Source: Cladopsammia gracilis
Taxonomy: Eukaryota > Cnidaria > Anthozoa > Scleractinia > Dendrophylliidae
DNA: 64,000 nt
Assembly (NCBI GenBank): GCA_022457155.1
Contig: JAJGOT010000275.1
Coordinates: 665,001-729,000 of the forward strand
Direction: 5' to 3'
Of the stretch, positions 36,166-49,500 are shown in pieces. Under the pieces are notes generated by a model. It had not been told where the DNA came from and ran no database searches. It saw only the letters and a program-made list of their open reading frames with translations. Positions within the stretch are counted from its first letter, which is position 1, and every line of letters begins with the position of its first letter. Position numbers and translations under genes: made by a program.

Positions 36166-36530
36166 CAGGCTATGTCTACACTATACCGGATAGCTCTTGC
36201 TCCGGCACGAAAACCATACCGGATAGGCCTTTCGTTCACACATGAAACGCTAGTTTCGAAACGATTTTTGTTCCGGAGCGACGCTGCGACGCGGCGGTCG
36301 TGAAAGTGAATCGTCAAATATCCGGCGGATAGATTCTCGTGCCAATCTCTGGTGCAGTGTGAACAGGTAATCGAACCGAACAGTAGCGAAAGTCAACAAC
36401 TAGGAGCGAGGATTGAAATCCATTGTAAAAGAAGTAAATATCCAGTTCTGGGTCGTTTCTGTTCACACCAGGCCGGAGTATTTTTCATGTCGACATGATA
36501 AGCTATCCGATATAGTGTAGACATAGCCTG
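36166..36530. mobile_element. MITE, family T copy 1
   Basis: The ends 'caggctatgtctacactata' and the inverted 'tatagtgtagacatagcctg' bound 365 bp. The inner palindromic motif 'ccggatag' recurs. The CAGG..CCTG ends are hAT-like, but no clear 8-bp target duplication was seen. Confidence 0.75.
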
Positions 36531-36805
36531 AGGCTATGTCTACACTATATATACCGGATAGTTCTTGCGCCGGCACGAAAACCATACCGGATAGACCTTT
36601 CGTTCACACACGAAACGCTAGTTTCGGAACGATTTTTGTTGCGACGCGGCGCTCGTGAATCGTCACATATCGGATAGATTCTCGTGCCAATCTCTGGTTC
36701 AGTGTGAACAGGCAATCGACCGAACCGTAGCGGAAGTCAACAACTGGGAGCGAGGATTGAAACCCAGAACTGGGTCGTTTCAGTTCACACCAGGCCGGAG
36801 CAACA
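36531..36805. mobile_element. MITE, family T copy 2 (truncated)
   Basis: It directly abuts copy 1: 'aggctatgtctacactatat' follows the right end of copy 1 with no spacer. The interior matches copy 1 ('cacgaaaaccataccggata', 'aggccggagca'), but the right terminal repeat is missing. Confidence 0.7.
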
Positions 36806-38756
36806 ATATCGGTCACATTTGTTGGAACGGTTTCCGCTTTCTTCCCCATCTTTCCCCTCCAGATGCTAGAGACAAAAAAAAAAAAAGATTTATTCGAACG
36901 CAACATTGGGGTTCGTTGTTACAGTTCAAAATTCTATTTGATTTTTATACACACCGTAATTTTGTTTTTAGTATTGACAGAAATCCACTAAACGGTAATG
37001 TGAATACTACCTACGTTAATGCGTACTACAGGAAGCAAAGACTTCCATATATGTTATTACTTGCTACAGTTGCATGATTCTATTCAGTGCACGATTTTAA
37101 TAAACCTCTGTAACTCTAAAGTTTCGCGAAATTTCATTAAAAATGAGTTATAATTATTCTTTTCTAAATAAATTGTCCAACATTAATAAATACATGATCT
37201 GAACACGTCAAGCAATTCGAGTCAAAATTTCTTTAATTTAGGCCCCATTTGCATGGAAAGAGGATGATCCTAGAAGGTTCATTTGGTTTACATGCATAAA
37301 TGCGGCTTCCGGGATCAACTTTTCATTTGGTTTGCATGAAAATTACTCAAAACACTTAGTTTTCAAGTTGGTTGTAGCTTGGATGTACGTTGTTGATGAT
37401 TTATCACTTGAATTATCGAAGAATTGCAAAGGATATTGCCACGGAACCGTTTAGAGGACACGCACGCCGTCAGATCGGCGATTTACTGAGAGAGAAGAAG
37501 AAGAAGAAGAAGAAGAAAAAGAAAAAGATCGGGGTGGAAGGGGAGGGGAGGTAACGCTATTGAAATGTCACGTTGTTGCGAAATACGATAGCGCTGCAAT
37601 CATTCGACGCGTGGTACATTTTTGCGCATTTTTGATCAGATTATGTCCATGAAGTGGAGGAGTTTGAGTGGATTAAACACAGTTTGACCAGAATTTCTTC
37701 TTATTTAACCATAATTGTTCAAACCATACGATATCATATGCACGACTCTCATGGCTCGCTGGCTTACAGAATGCCCAGCCCCTCTCAGCTGCCCGAGATC
37801 AGCTGTTTTGGTTTCTGAAAGTAGCCGAAACTTAGGGCTCTTAAAACCGATGAAAATATAATTAAAAATCCCAAAAATCATTGCCATGTTGTAAACCTAG
37901 TTTTTCTGTGTTTGTTTTGGTGATTTGTGGCACGCGACAGCGGCATTTTCAAAATATTCTTATCTTACGGTTGTTTTGTGTAACCAGGCCCAGGCGGACT
38001 GCAGTCAACCTCCATGTGCAACCACCTCTCCAGAGCGACCACCTTTCCAAAATACCTAAAATTAAATACCTAAATGACGTAAATATATTCACACAAAAAA
38101 GATGAGGAGTCCCCTCTCCCCAGTCTCCTCTCGTTTTCCCCGCTCGTTGGCGTGCCGGCTTTGCAATTTTCCTTCGCGCCCTCCCCACTATCCGAACGCC
38201 TGGGATAGGCTATATCCCCTCTCATACACTTTTTGCTCCACCGATCCAAAGGGAAAATATATATGTGCAAGCCTTATGCATTCGTCAGCGGAATTACCAA
38301 GAAAAGTTTACAGCAGTGATGGAAAGAAGGTGTGAAAATTTGCATATTTCTGGCCACTGCTATCATTTGAGCACTCAGGAGTTTCGGACTTTCGTAGTTT
38401 AAACTGAGATTGTAACAGAAGATGATAACTTACTCTCTCGCTTTCTTAAAACCTTTTCAGTTTAATGGTTCTTGGATGCAAAACAACTTTGACAATTAAT
38501 TTTTCTGGCGCAATTTTATAATTAACAAAACGATTATCTTCCCCTTTCTTCTGTTTATTTATTTATTTATTTTTTTACTGTTATGAAAAAATAAATTCGG
38601 CTAAGAAAAAGTTTGAAATGAAGTGCTTATTTTACTTTATTTTTTACGTTTTTCCTTTGTACAATACGTTTTAATCAGTTTCATCAACGGCAATAATTTC
38701 CGTCTGGCTCAGTTCAAACTACTGAATTACTGCAAAACCAGTTATTGTATCAGATG

Positions 38757-39150
38757 GACTTGCACGCTACTCCATGACTGGCATCACAAAGAGTCCTGCA
38801 GGGGTTCACGCTACTCCATGACTGGCATCACAAAGTGTACTGGGGGGGTGGTACACCACTCCATGACTGGCATCGCAAAGTGTCCTTGGCGGGTGCACGC
38901 TACTCCATGACTGGCATCACAAAGTGTCCTGGGGGGCTGGTACGCTACTGCATGACTGGCATCACAAAGTGTCCTGGGGGTGCTACGCTACTCCATGACT
39001 GGCATCACAAAGTGTCCTGGGGGTGGTACACTACTCCATGACTGGCATCACAAAGTGTCCTGGGGGATGGTACGCTACTCCATGACTGGCATCACAAAGT
39101 GTCCTGGGGGTGGCACGCTACTCCATGACTGACATCACAAAGTGTCATCG
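38757..39150 (+). repeat. 43-bp minisatellite
   Basis: About nine copies of a roughly 40-45-bp unit with core 'ctccatgactggcatcacaa' followed by 'agtgtcctgggggtggtacg'. Period variation comes from the G-run. The open frames are artefacts. Confidence 0.9.
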
Positions 39151-40159
39151 CCGAGAATGACGCGACATATTCGGGACTTTCTTACGGACGGGAGCGCTAA
39201 ATTTGAAAAGATTTCGGCTGACAAAAGAGCCAAATTACATGGGGCAATATGGCGAAACAAGGTGTATGTTTTACTCCATAATAAAAAAACTAAATTTGTT
39301 GGCGGTTAGGTTCACCCTGGCTTTTTCAGAAGAGGCGTTAAGGAATCATTCAAGACCCTTTTCATTTCCCTGAGATTTGGACAACAACTATCGTATCGCG
39401 TTCTAAAATTCGTTTTTTTCGCTGATTACAGTGTGGTAGAAACACCGCATTGATATTCAGGATGGTCTTTCTCTTCAAGAAAGGACTTGCTAACTAAGGT
39501 TCACCCTGGAAATGTTAGCCTCATGTCTAAACAAAAGGTTGGCGAAGTTTGGACTTAATACGATACTTGGAAATAGTATCAAAGCGCCATTTTCTAGAAG
39601 GTGTTCCGTAAACTAAAAATGGCGCTCCAAAATGTCTTCCTACGAACTCCCACGAGACCGGCAAACGGATTCAAATTTGAATAATTATCTCAACACAAAC
39701 AATGTTCCCTCAGTCGTGAGAGGCGGGCGCTTGCTTTTTGCTTGTTCAAGTTAGGATTTCAAAGAGAATCCATAATTTATTTCACATTTCTCATTGTCCA
39801 GCAAATAGAAAGGCCTATATTATTTTTTAAAACCTCAGTTAATATACTCTAGGTCTGAACTACGTTAATCGATCAAGTAAAAGAGCGCGTCTAGATCTGG
39901 ACTGCAAAACGCTTTGTAAAAAGCACGAGAAACAAAGCGCAACGTACAAGCGAGTGACCCGTGATTCCACTCGCTATTTGGCAACGCTTTTAACTGAAAA
40001 CCACGTTCTGCGGAAAATGTTTTTGCCATCGTACTCTGACCATTGCGAATCTAACGAGTCAAAATGAAAATCTTGCCGAAAAAGAATTTGTTGACAAAAC
40101 GCTCTGTAAAGAGCGAGAAGAATAAGACTTTGCGTCTTTTATAGACATTCGACGCACTT

Positions 40160-40600
40160 AAAATAACTTTGAAACGATCTAAACACTATTATAAAATGCT
40201 CAAGGAAATGCGCGCGCTTTTTGTTTTTGATTTGATTTTGATTTGAAACCGAGTTCATTATAACTCGATAAAGCACGCGCGTGACTTAAGGTTCATAACA
40301 ACCGTTTTATTTTATAAAAGAAATAAAAAAACTTGTTCATCGTGCATTGTTGAGTTATATAAGCACTTGGGAACTTTTAAGAACACTCGAGAAGTGCGAG
40401 AAGCTGTGAGAAGTGAGAGAAGTTCTCTGTACTTCTCTCGTGTTCTTAAAAATTCCCGCGTGCTTATATAACTCAATAATGTACTCGGTCATGGCGCACG
40501 GACCTCGCTGCACTCGGTCCGTACGCCATGACCTCGAGCCAAATATTTTCCGGTCCGGCCCGACCTAACTCAGTCAATAAGTGCATACTACTGTGTAATA
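40160..40600. repeat. Complex of inverted repeats
   Basis: 40245-40420 is the reverse complement of about 175-330. 'cttctcgagtgttcttaa'-type blocks occur in both orientations at 40385-40460. 40490-40560 carries the 'catggcg'/'cgccatg' inverted pair of the family found at 56160 and 58115. Confidence 0.65.
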
Positions 40601-41683
40601 CACTCGGATATTTTGCTTGTTCTCTTTTCCTTATAAGGTAAAATGACGTCACAGTCGAACAATGATGGTTATTACTTTTGACAAAATTGTCACATTAGCC
40701 CTTACTATCTCTGCAGAAATTGTGAAAATAAGGCCTCGAAATGTACTCGTCTGTCGCCGATTTCGTAAAGTAAATACTATATTTTTGTTCTTGTTGACCA
40801 GGGATTTCTTCGGGACCCAACGTTTATCATTATTCCGTCATGGTGTTGGCCAACAATCTAGGAACGTTTAGCCGGGGCTAATATCGCTGCCGGCTATTAA
40901 GAAAACAACCTTCTTACTGCTCTATGCGTATTAAAGGAAGTCAAGTCTTGTTTGGTACCTTTAATTTACATATTTACAATGACATTTACAGCATATTACA
41001 GAAGTATACGTAAAACTCTATCTATAAACATAAATCTATATATATTTACTCCTAAGAGTGCCGAATTTCAATAAAAATTCCAAATATCATTTTGTAAAAT
41101 ATTGAAAAACTAATGGTACCATGCGAAAGTACTGCTGAAGAGGTTTCATTTGAATGGTCACACCATAGGATTTCGTTCACAGAGTCAAAAGTTAGAACTA
41201 CACAACATGTCTCCATAAATTGACTCTGAGAGTGAAAGGGTTGAAACAGCGTGTGTTTACCAGAATACCATCGGGGTACAAGCCAACGTGTTCGATTCCC
41301 ACTTCTTATGACGTGCCTTTCAAGTTTGCCGTAATGTTGTCATTGCATTGACTTATAGAATGTTAAACATTCCGATAATCAATTAAATCTGTACAACTTT
41401 ACTCTGAAAAATAGTTTACTGATGTAAATAATGTAGATGTTTGCGTAGCAGCAAACAGAACGTCACTTTTGGATTAATGTGGCTTTAAATACAGCGATTT
41501 ATATATAACATTTTGTTGATCCCAAACTCCCTACTAAGGCAACAGAAAAATACAATATGTTGAAAATTAAAGCGGCTATGTCATAATTTTTGATGTTAGT
41601 TTAAAAAGCCAAGACATATTTATACCAATGGAAACTCAAAATAAAAGTCTAATTTTTTAAATTATTCTATCAGTACTCTAATG

Positions 41684-41928
41684 CCCCATTCACACCAACG
41701 GTTAAACATGTTTAAATTTTGTTTAGTTTAACCACATTTTAGCCTCTATCTTGAACGTTTTGAAAAGTATATGGCTCAAACTACCTGGAATGGTAATAAA
41801 GTCAATAAAGTTTCTTTTAGTAAAGGTTTCACTCCAAATAATACGGGAGGTTAGGAGGTATTTTTCTAAACCTGTTTTAAAGTAAACAATATTTAAACAT
41901 GTTTTCAAAAGCGTTGGTGTGAATGGGG
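41684..41928. mobile_element. MITE with 17-bp perfect ends
   Basis: 'ccccattcacaccaacg' and 'cgttggtgtgaatgggg' are perfect inverted ends. Subterminal 'gttaaacatgtttaaa' and 'atttaaacatg' also pair. 245 bp, non-coding. Confidence 0.8.
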
Positions 41929-42045
41929 TATAAGATTAAAAATAAGTGTCTTGGACTGCAGATGGTCAGGATGGAAATGGATTGAAACAAAGTTTTTCAA
42001 ATTTATCGCCTTGTGTTTTAGAAAACTCGCCAAAACTGTGATTAA

Positions 42046-42241
42046 AGAATCTGACCCACCCAGTTTGCATTACGCGCCTACGTTGGTTCATCCGCCATTT
42101 TCAGGGCCCCCGAAAGTCCATACTGTATTGTAGATGAGAAATTCACTCGTGCAAGAAGTGATATGCTTGCCTAAATATGGAATAGAGCCGTATCATAACA
42201 ATAAGAGAAGCGCGCAATGCAAACTGGGTGGGTCAGACTCT
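42046..42241. mobile_element. TTAA-flanked MITE
   Basis: The ends 'agaatctgacccacccagtt' and the complement of 'aactgggtgggtcagactct' are inverted with one mismatch and flanked by TTAA (42042-42045 and 42242-42245). 196 bp, non-coding. Confidence 0.75.
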
Positions 42242-43580
42242 TTAAAGTTTATTATACTTTTGACAATTCACTTGATATCTTTCTGTTGATGTTCTATAAG
42301 AATTTCGTGTCTGACCAAACCATTAAGTTTTAATTTGGCGTGGTTTTAGCCCCAAAATGTCCAATTCCCCATGACATAACTCCTTTAAGGTCCTTTACTT
42401 TTAGCAAACCGTATAAAAAGTAAATGTAATACACCAATCTTACAGAGCCAAACGATCATTTCTTTACTCGACCTTTCACTATCATAAACAAATATAGAGA
42501 AATCAAAATGTGGTATTTGGGAGTGTTTTTATATGAAACCGGTATGAATTTTATACCAATACGAGTTCTTCGCGGATCCCTCTTGTAATTCTGTACCGTA
42601 AAATGCCATTTATAAGCCCCCCGTTTTAAGCCTGCCCGGTTGAAGGCAGTCCAATTTGGAAACAAAACATTATTAATGTTACTATATACTGACAAGCACA
42701 ACACAGCTCCTTAACGGCAATTGTTTACAGAAATTTACACCAAATGAACTTATACAACGGTTCTTTAACACAATATTTTTTGCTTGCAAGCTCATAAAAG
42801 CCTTACAAAGTTGTATAAGCCCAGGGCTTATAACCGGCATTTTACGTTATTTTGAACGAATATAATTCCCATACCAGGACAGATCATGTACCGGTACGTA
42901 ACTGTCCCAACCTGAGATTGCCATCCCAGTTCATATACATATACTGTCATCTACAAAACCGGAATTACTTTTTTTTTCTCTGATGGTTTTTGCATGAAAG
43001 ACGTAACACATTTCAAAATAAAACTCATTGGTATGAATGCATTTTCTGTAAACGCGGCATAGAATTTTCATCTCGTGCCGGAGTGAAGGCCGTACCGACA
43101 TGAGAACACTCGTGTACGCACACAGTAACGTATATACTTTTCAGTAGTTTTCATTTTAATTGTCTCACTCAGAAGCTCATCACGGCGTAACTCTGTCACA
43201 CTTTATAGGAATACATTCACAGACTCAAACGGTAGAACCATTTTCAGCTAATAAGCAACACCACATGAAAGTACTGTTCGATAGGGGGGAGGGGAGAGGG
43301 GAAGGCGGGTGAAGTGAACATGTTAGAGACTCACAACAAATTTTCGGCCCAAGATTATTTCAAGATAAGGGGGCCTCAGCCCAACCTCCCTTCCCCCCCC
43401 CCCCCTCCCGACCTACCCGGTCCCTTCCTCTAAATTCGTCATTGAGAATGAACGCCGTAAACAATAGATTGTGTATGAAACAAGTCGTTATTACTTATTC
43501 ACTCACGACGGCTTGCATGTCTCTGATTTTATCTGGCCCTATGCACCAGATAAGTGTCCTTGTCAGTGGCTGAGAAATTG

Positions 43581-46500
43581 CTAAAGAGCTGTTACTCTTT
43601 CCATAACAACCTCCTTTTTTTTTTCCTCGATTTCAGATGATTTACTTGCTCCAGGTCTTAATACCATGAGCTTTATTGAAGGGGGAAGCGAGTTTCGCCG
43701 GAAATCTCGGCCCCGGAGTTTCGCAACCATCCCCTCTAGTCCATTCGATGAGCTCACTTGAGAATTTCGTCGCATTTCAGCGCTTGAAATCGAATATTTC
43801 CTTCGCGAGCTTGTTATTTTTGGAACTTTTGAGGTTTTCACCCTTCGAAAAAGGGAAGTACAGTCTCTTTTAAACTGTCCTGTAAAAATAGCATACAAGA
43901 AAGGGTTTGCACAACTATTTAGCGGAAACACAAACACCGTGAAAATTTTAGCCTGCTTGAGACTCACAAACTCCCCACCAAACGCTGCTGCGAGAGAGAG
44001 GACAGTTATAGGCGCCCAACAGGCGAAGTCTGTAAAGATGAGCAGTGCCATGCGTTGAGCAGTTTTAGAGTCATTGGTGTTCCATGCATTTGAACCCCGA
44101 ATAGCGGTATAAATTTTCACATAACACGTCAGTATTACTATGAATGCTGATCCGTTAATTATCATCACCGACGTCACGTAAGCCAATGATTTTGTGTCCC
44201 CAGTCTCAAACGGCAGACAAACGCTGAACTTGGTGTAGTCACTGACCTCAAACAACGGTAGTGTTGCAGTGATCAGGGCAAAACACCAGCCGACGAACAT
44301 TACAATAGCAGTCTTCTTCAGGCTCATTTTTTTAGTTATATCCAGCGCGTGCGTTATCGCAATGTACCGCTCTACAGTTATGACAGTCAAAGTATACACT
44401 GATGTTTCGCTGGATAACACAGCAAGGAAACCCGCCGTCTTGCAGCTGCTACTCAACTGCCACTCAACACCGAAGCTTCGAAAGTCTCCTTGCGTCGCAG
44501 TATCCACGATGGCCAAAAATCCGAGGTATACTCCCATACACAAATCCGCCACTGCTAAATTACAGATCAGAAATCTGGACACGTCGATTCGAGAACTGCG
44601 CGTAATGATGACGAAGATGACGGTGGCGTTACCAAGCAACGCAAGCAAGAATACGATCCAGACTCCCACGCGAAGAAATGACGAATCCATCAGATCATCA
44701 CATGGGAAGAAAGGGTCTGCGGGTTCGGGTGTGCATTTTACTTGACGGTTTTCCTCTTCCTCAATTAAGATCCCATTAGGTGTTTGGCCTGAAGCGATTG
44801 TATCTGTCCCTGCGTCGAAATCCGAGCTTCCCTCAAAACTATCACTAAGGATTGGATCCAATTCTCCGGAACCTAACCCCGACATGTCATCGATTGTGGA
44901 TTCCGTCAAGTTTTCGTCCTCGTGACTGTTTCTGAGATAATTAAACTGCTCATTATCCCAATGCCAAGCATCGTGAGTCTCGCTGACCACCTTCACTTCT
45001 TGGCGTGACTTTTCTTTCTGTTTCGACTCTTTGCGAAATTCACAGCAATGATACGGATAGTGTGCCTCAACCAGGCGAATCTTTGGCAGCGCTTTAGCCT
45101 TAATTTCCTTGAGTTCCCTGTTGTCTCGAACATTGAGAGTCTCCAGGGTTTTCAGGCCTTTTTCTGGAAGCACGGGAAATGAGTTGTAGCTCAGATCTCT
45201 GCGGACGAACACATGACTCGTTAGAGCGGTGTTCAATTGAGAGTCCAAAGTAATTTCGTATTTGCTTTGGTTTTGCATTGCTACGCTTTGTGATTGGCCA
45301 AAAAAATCTCGCGCCACTTTCTCGACCAATCAAAAGTAAAACCAAAACCAATCGTGACTTTCTCGCATACTTTTTTCCGCGCTTGCGCCGACTATATGTA
45401 TTTGCTCCCAGTTCTGATTGGTTCATTGCTCAATTCGCCACTCCAGAAACTGTGCGGAAACTGAGCACCAGCTTTCGGCGCTAGGCTTCTGGGATCGTTT
45501 GGGTAACCAGCGTTGGCTATGATGGGATGATGGTTTCCAAAGCAACCATTAACCAATCATAGCTCATGATCCAAGAAATCTTGGTGCCAATTGCTGGTGC
45601 TCTGTATTCCTACATTTTTTGGAGTGGTCAATTGGTTCGTTGGGTCTGAGATAAGGACCTACGGTGGATCAAATTCTGGGTGGGTACATATACAAACATA
45701 TGATTAACCAGCCTTAAATATTATCTGTAGTTGTGTCACATCTGATAAAGACTGAATTGTATTTCATTTAATGATATAATTATCTACTCACAGAAATTTG
45801 ATCATTTTGAACGGTGCAAATGCATCAGCTGCAATGAATTTGATTTCATTTTTTGCAAGATTCCTGTAAAGATAAAAAACGACTTCAATTTAAAGTAAAA
45901 CAATCAGTAGTGAAACATGAGTAGCCGGCAACTGTCTATTAGCCGGAGACTGCGGTGAAGATGACAGGTAACTCGTGGTGTGAAAATGACTAAAGAACAA
46001 CAGCCACACCGTGGGTAGGGGTGTGTTGGGTTCTCCCATCAATTTAGGGAATTGATGCGAATAGGTCGTTTTTTCGTTTCTGTACACGGAAAGTCTAGCA
46101 TCAGGCAAACAATACTAGACTGAGCCTAGTTTCATTAAAACGTCATCATAACCAAATCTTTTTCGTTTAGCTGGGTCTTAGGTTCTGTAATAAGGTAATA
46201 CAATTTCAAGAAACCCTAACCAAGGGTCACAATACCAAAAAGGATGCCCTATTTAAGGATTAAGCACCTAAAAAAACCATACCCTATCCCACTGCAGATA
46301 CCTATATAGCTTACATATGGGAGCACCCTCCCCCCCCCCCCCCCCCCTCCCTCCCCACGGGTGGGAAAGTGTCTTGCTAATTTCCTTGTTAAGCCAGCTA
46401 GTTCAAAGTTTAATGACAGCCCTGAATTCCTTTGACTGTTTTCATCAGGTTATGCAAGCGCAAAGCAGCGATTTTCTATCCGAGAAATGTGAAGTGACGT

Positions 46501-49500
46501 ACAAATGGTTGAAATGTATCGGTTTTAATTACAACTAAATTAATCTACTGAGCGACTGAAAAATACTCACAGCGTTTCAAGCTTGGTTACTCCTTCAAAT
46601 GTTCCACTTTCAATCCTTTGTATCTTATTCCCTTTCAAAGTTCTAAAGAAACATGGGCAGAAGATCAGGACATAACAAACGTTCTGAGTTTGCAGAAGAC
46701 AGCATAAATTATGACCGTCGAGTGAAAGTCCTTATGCAGTGCAGTACTCTCTTGTGCTGCTATATTTTTCTTCAAGCGTCCTTCTTTTATTCGCTCTTTC
46801 ATTCATTTGGCAATGACATATCTGCTATATTTTTCGTGTCCTTCTTTTATTCGTTCTTTCATTCATTTGGCAATGACATATAACAAGGACCCTATTATTT
46901 GATGCGTTGAAGAAGTGCACGACATTGATAAAATTAAGGGAATACTTACAAGTCTTTAAGATTTTCCAGTCTTCTCAAAGAGCTCCCGATTGACCTGATT
47001 TCGTTATGCTCTATTTTTCTGTTAAAATAAAACGTCGTTTTGATTTAGTAATTTAAATTGACAATGTAATAAGATTTTATAGGAAGAAGGTGCTACCTTT
47101 CCTATTTTCTCTACGACCACCGGAAATATAAAAAAAGGTGACAAGAGCTATCGAGAAAGAGATTACTTCAGCTGGCAGAGGGCGAAAAAGACAGCCACCA
47201 ACAGTTTGAGTCGAAGAGCTGTTGATGCCTTTTATTTCTGCATGACAAGATGCCTGAAGTTATTATACTGTACTTTCAAAAAGAAAGAAAAACGGAGGGT
47301 AAATTTTACCTTGTTACCGTATCTGTCACGAGTAAACAGCAATAAACAATAAAACCCAAATTTGTTTCGCTTTTGCTTGCAAAACGACGCCGATTACATC
47401 GAATCCCAAGTACCGTGGGCTCAAAATTTCTCGCAGTGCATGAGGGCGTATTCTCGTACCCAGATCTAACCAATGCGCAAAAGTAGACACGAAAACACGG
47501 AGGAAAACAAGGAGAAAAACGGAGGCCAATCCTTAACTCGTTGCCGTACCGGCACGAGTAAAAAGACTGTTGCATTGAAACTTGGGGCAGTTCTGATGTT
47601 GTTACAGATTACAGTTTTATAATTGCTGTAGCCAACATGCCATGAGATATATGCAATATATGCGAAACCTGAAAACGTCTTGATTTCAATAATTTTACGA
47701 TAAGTCTTCATTTTACGTTTGGTGTTTAGAGTAATTACTCTGACCAATCACAGAACTCGCAGACAATCCGATGAACCAATCAGAACTCGAAGCAAATACA
47801 TGCAGCCGGCACCAAGCGCGGGAAAACGCGTGCGAGCAAATCACGATTGGTTTTGGTTTTACTTCTGATTGGTTGAGAAAATGGCGCGAGATTTTTTAGC
47901 CAATCACAAAGCGTAGCAATGCAAAACCAAAGCAATTACGAAATTACTTTCGACACTCAATTGAAAACTGCTCTATTATTGCGCGCAATCAGTTAAGATA
48001 TGTTGAAAGTGCACTGAGAATTTTCCATGGATACTTACAACACTGAAAGCGAGGTACATCCGGACAGGTCTGGTATGCGAACAATTTTGTTGAAGTCCAA
48101 CGTCCTGTAAAGAAGGGATAAGTGCCTGTTAGATAAATTATTATTTATTATTTAGAACCAAACAAATATGTTAGTGGCGCTACCATGTAAAGAGTTTTTT
48201 TCTTTCAAAATAAAAACAAATAATGATTGTACGCTCGAAACGGCAACGTTTAGGCTGGTTCAAATGAGAGACGCAAAACAAAACGCCAACGTAAACAAAC
48301 ACACGTGTGAGCTACCATAACACAAAGGCAATAAATTTTCCAATTCCTTGCGCATGTGTTTGTATTTCACACGTGTGAACGGGAACAACGAAAACGCAAA
48401 TACAAACGCGAAAAAAGGAATCTCCTTCCATGCCTCCACGGTTGACTGATTGAAACCAAGCGTCGTCCGCCATCGGAGTATTTTCGCCATCTTCGTCTGC
48501 CATCTTGGGGTGCTCAAATGCGCGTGCGTATCTTACTGTACTTGTGTTTGCGTTTACGTTGTTGTATGAGTCAGCCTTTGTTGTCAGTTTAATTGTTATT
48601 TTTGTTACAGTATCTAAGCGCATATAGACAAATTTTAACGATATTGATCGTGAATGGTTTGAATACGACAACTTACAAGTCTATCAATTTCTTTTGCTTT
48701 TGACACAGATCCTCTGGCAGCTCTTTGATCTCGTTGAAAGTCAACGTCCTGCAGGCAAGAAAAGTCCAAACTAGATAAGAATGGGATATCCTTTTACGAT
48801 TCTTTTCGTGTTCACCGAGTCAAATCTTGGTCCATTTTACATGCTTGTGACTTGAGAGGCTGTAACCCTCAACCTTTCAACTCCCAAGAGTGACAAACAT
48901 CAAAAAACCCTCAATTTTATTTTGTAAAATATTGAAAAACAAATGGTTCCATGCAAAAGTACTGCCAAAGAGGTTTCATTTGAATGGTCACACCACAGAG
49001 ACTCAAAAGTTAGAACTACACTACATATCTCCATAATTGACTCTGGGAATGAAAGGCGGGTTAAAATGAAAGGTACTGAGCAGTAAATTTGGATTTTTTT
49101 TATTGTTCTGCTAAAACTTTCACCTCTCATTGTAACAACTTAAATGATTTTCTCTTGACGTCGAGAAAGAGCGTGTTTTTCCGCACATTTACCGTGATGT
49201 AGTACATTCATGTAACACTCTGTGACGTGTAAGGTTTATATAACTTGCATGATGTGTCTTAGAGCGTGATTACAAATACAACATCGAGTTTTATCAGCCA
49301 TATTGTTGCTGCTCGCTTCGCTCGCAGCAGTCCTATTTAAGTCAGATACCGTTTTGATTCTCGACATTTTGCGCATATTTAATTTGCCTCGCTTTTGTAC
49401 GGTTCAACAGCACAACTGACCATTGTAACGCTGGCTCTAACACGTGCTTTCCCTTCACGAGCTCTTCGTTCGTGTAGGACGAATTTTTAATTTTCTGTAT

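Larger units (their letters stand above)
36806..43580. other. Gene-free repeat-rich stretch
   Basis: No gene was recognised between the cupin and receptor genes. Contents: an (AAG)n run near 37497; a minisatellite at 38757-39150; a palindromic complex at 40160-40600 ('gagcgcgcgtgctttatcga' relatives of 175-330, and a 'catggcg' inverted repeat also found at 56220 and 58165); a minisatellite copy at 41100-41220; MITEs at 41684 and 42046; and C/G runs near 43290 and 43400. Short open frames here lack any domain or splice logic. Confidence 0.55.

Noticed and set aside
38757..39150. CRISPR-like regularly spaced repeat
   Set aside because: The units are directly contiguous with a variable G-run, no unique spacers, in an animal genome.
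44269..44745. 158-codon plus-strand frame
   Set aside because: Antisense shadow of the receptor's transmembrane exon.
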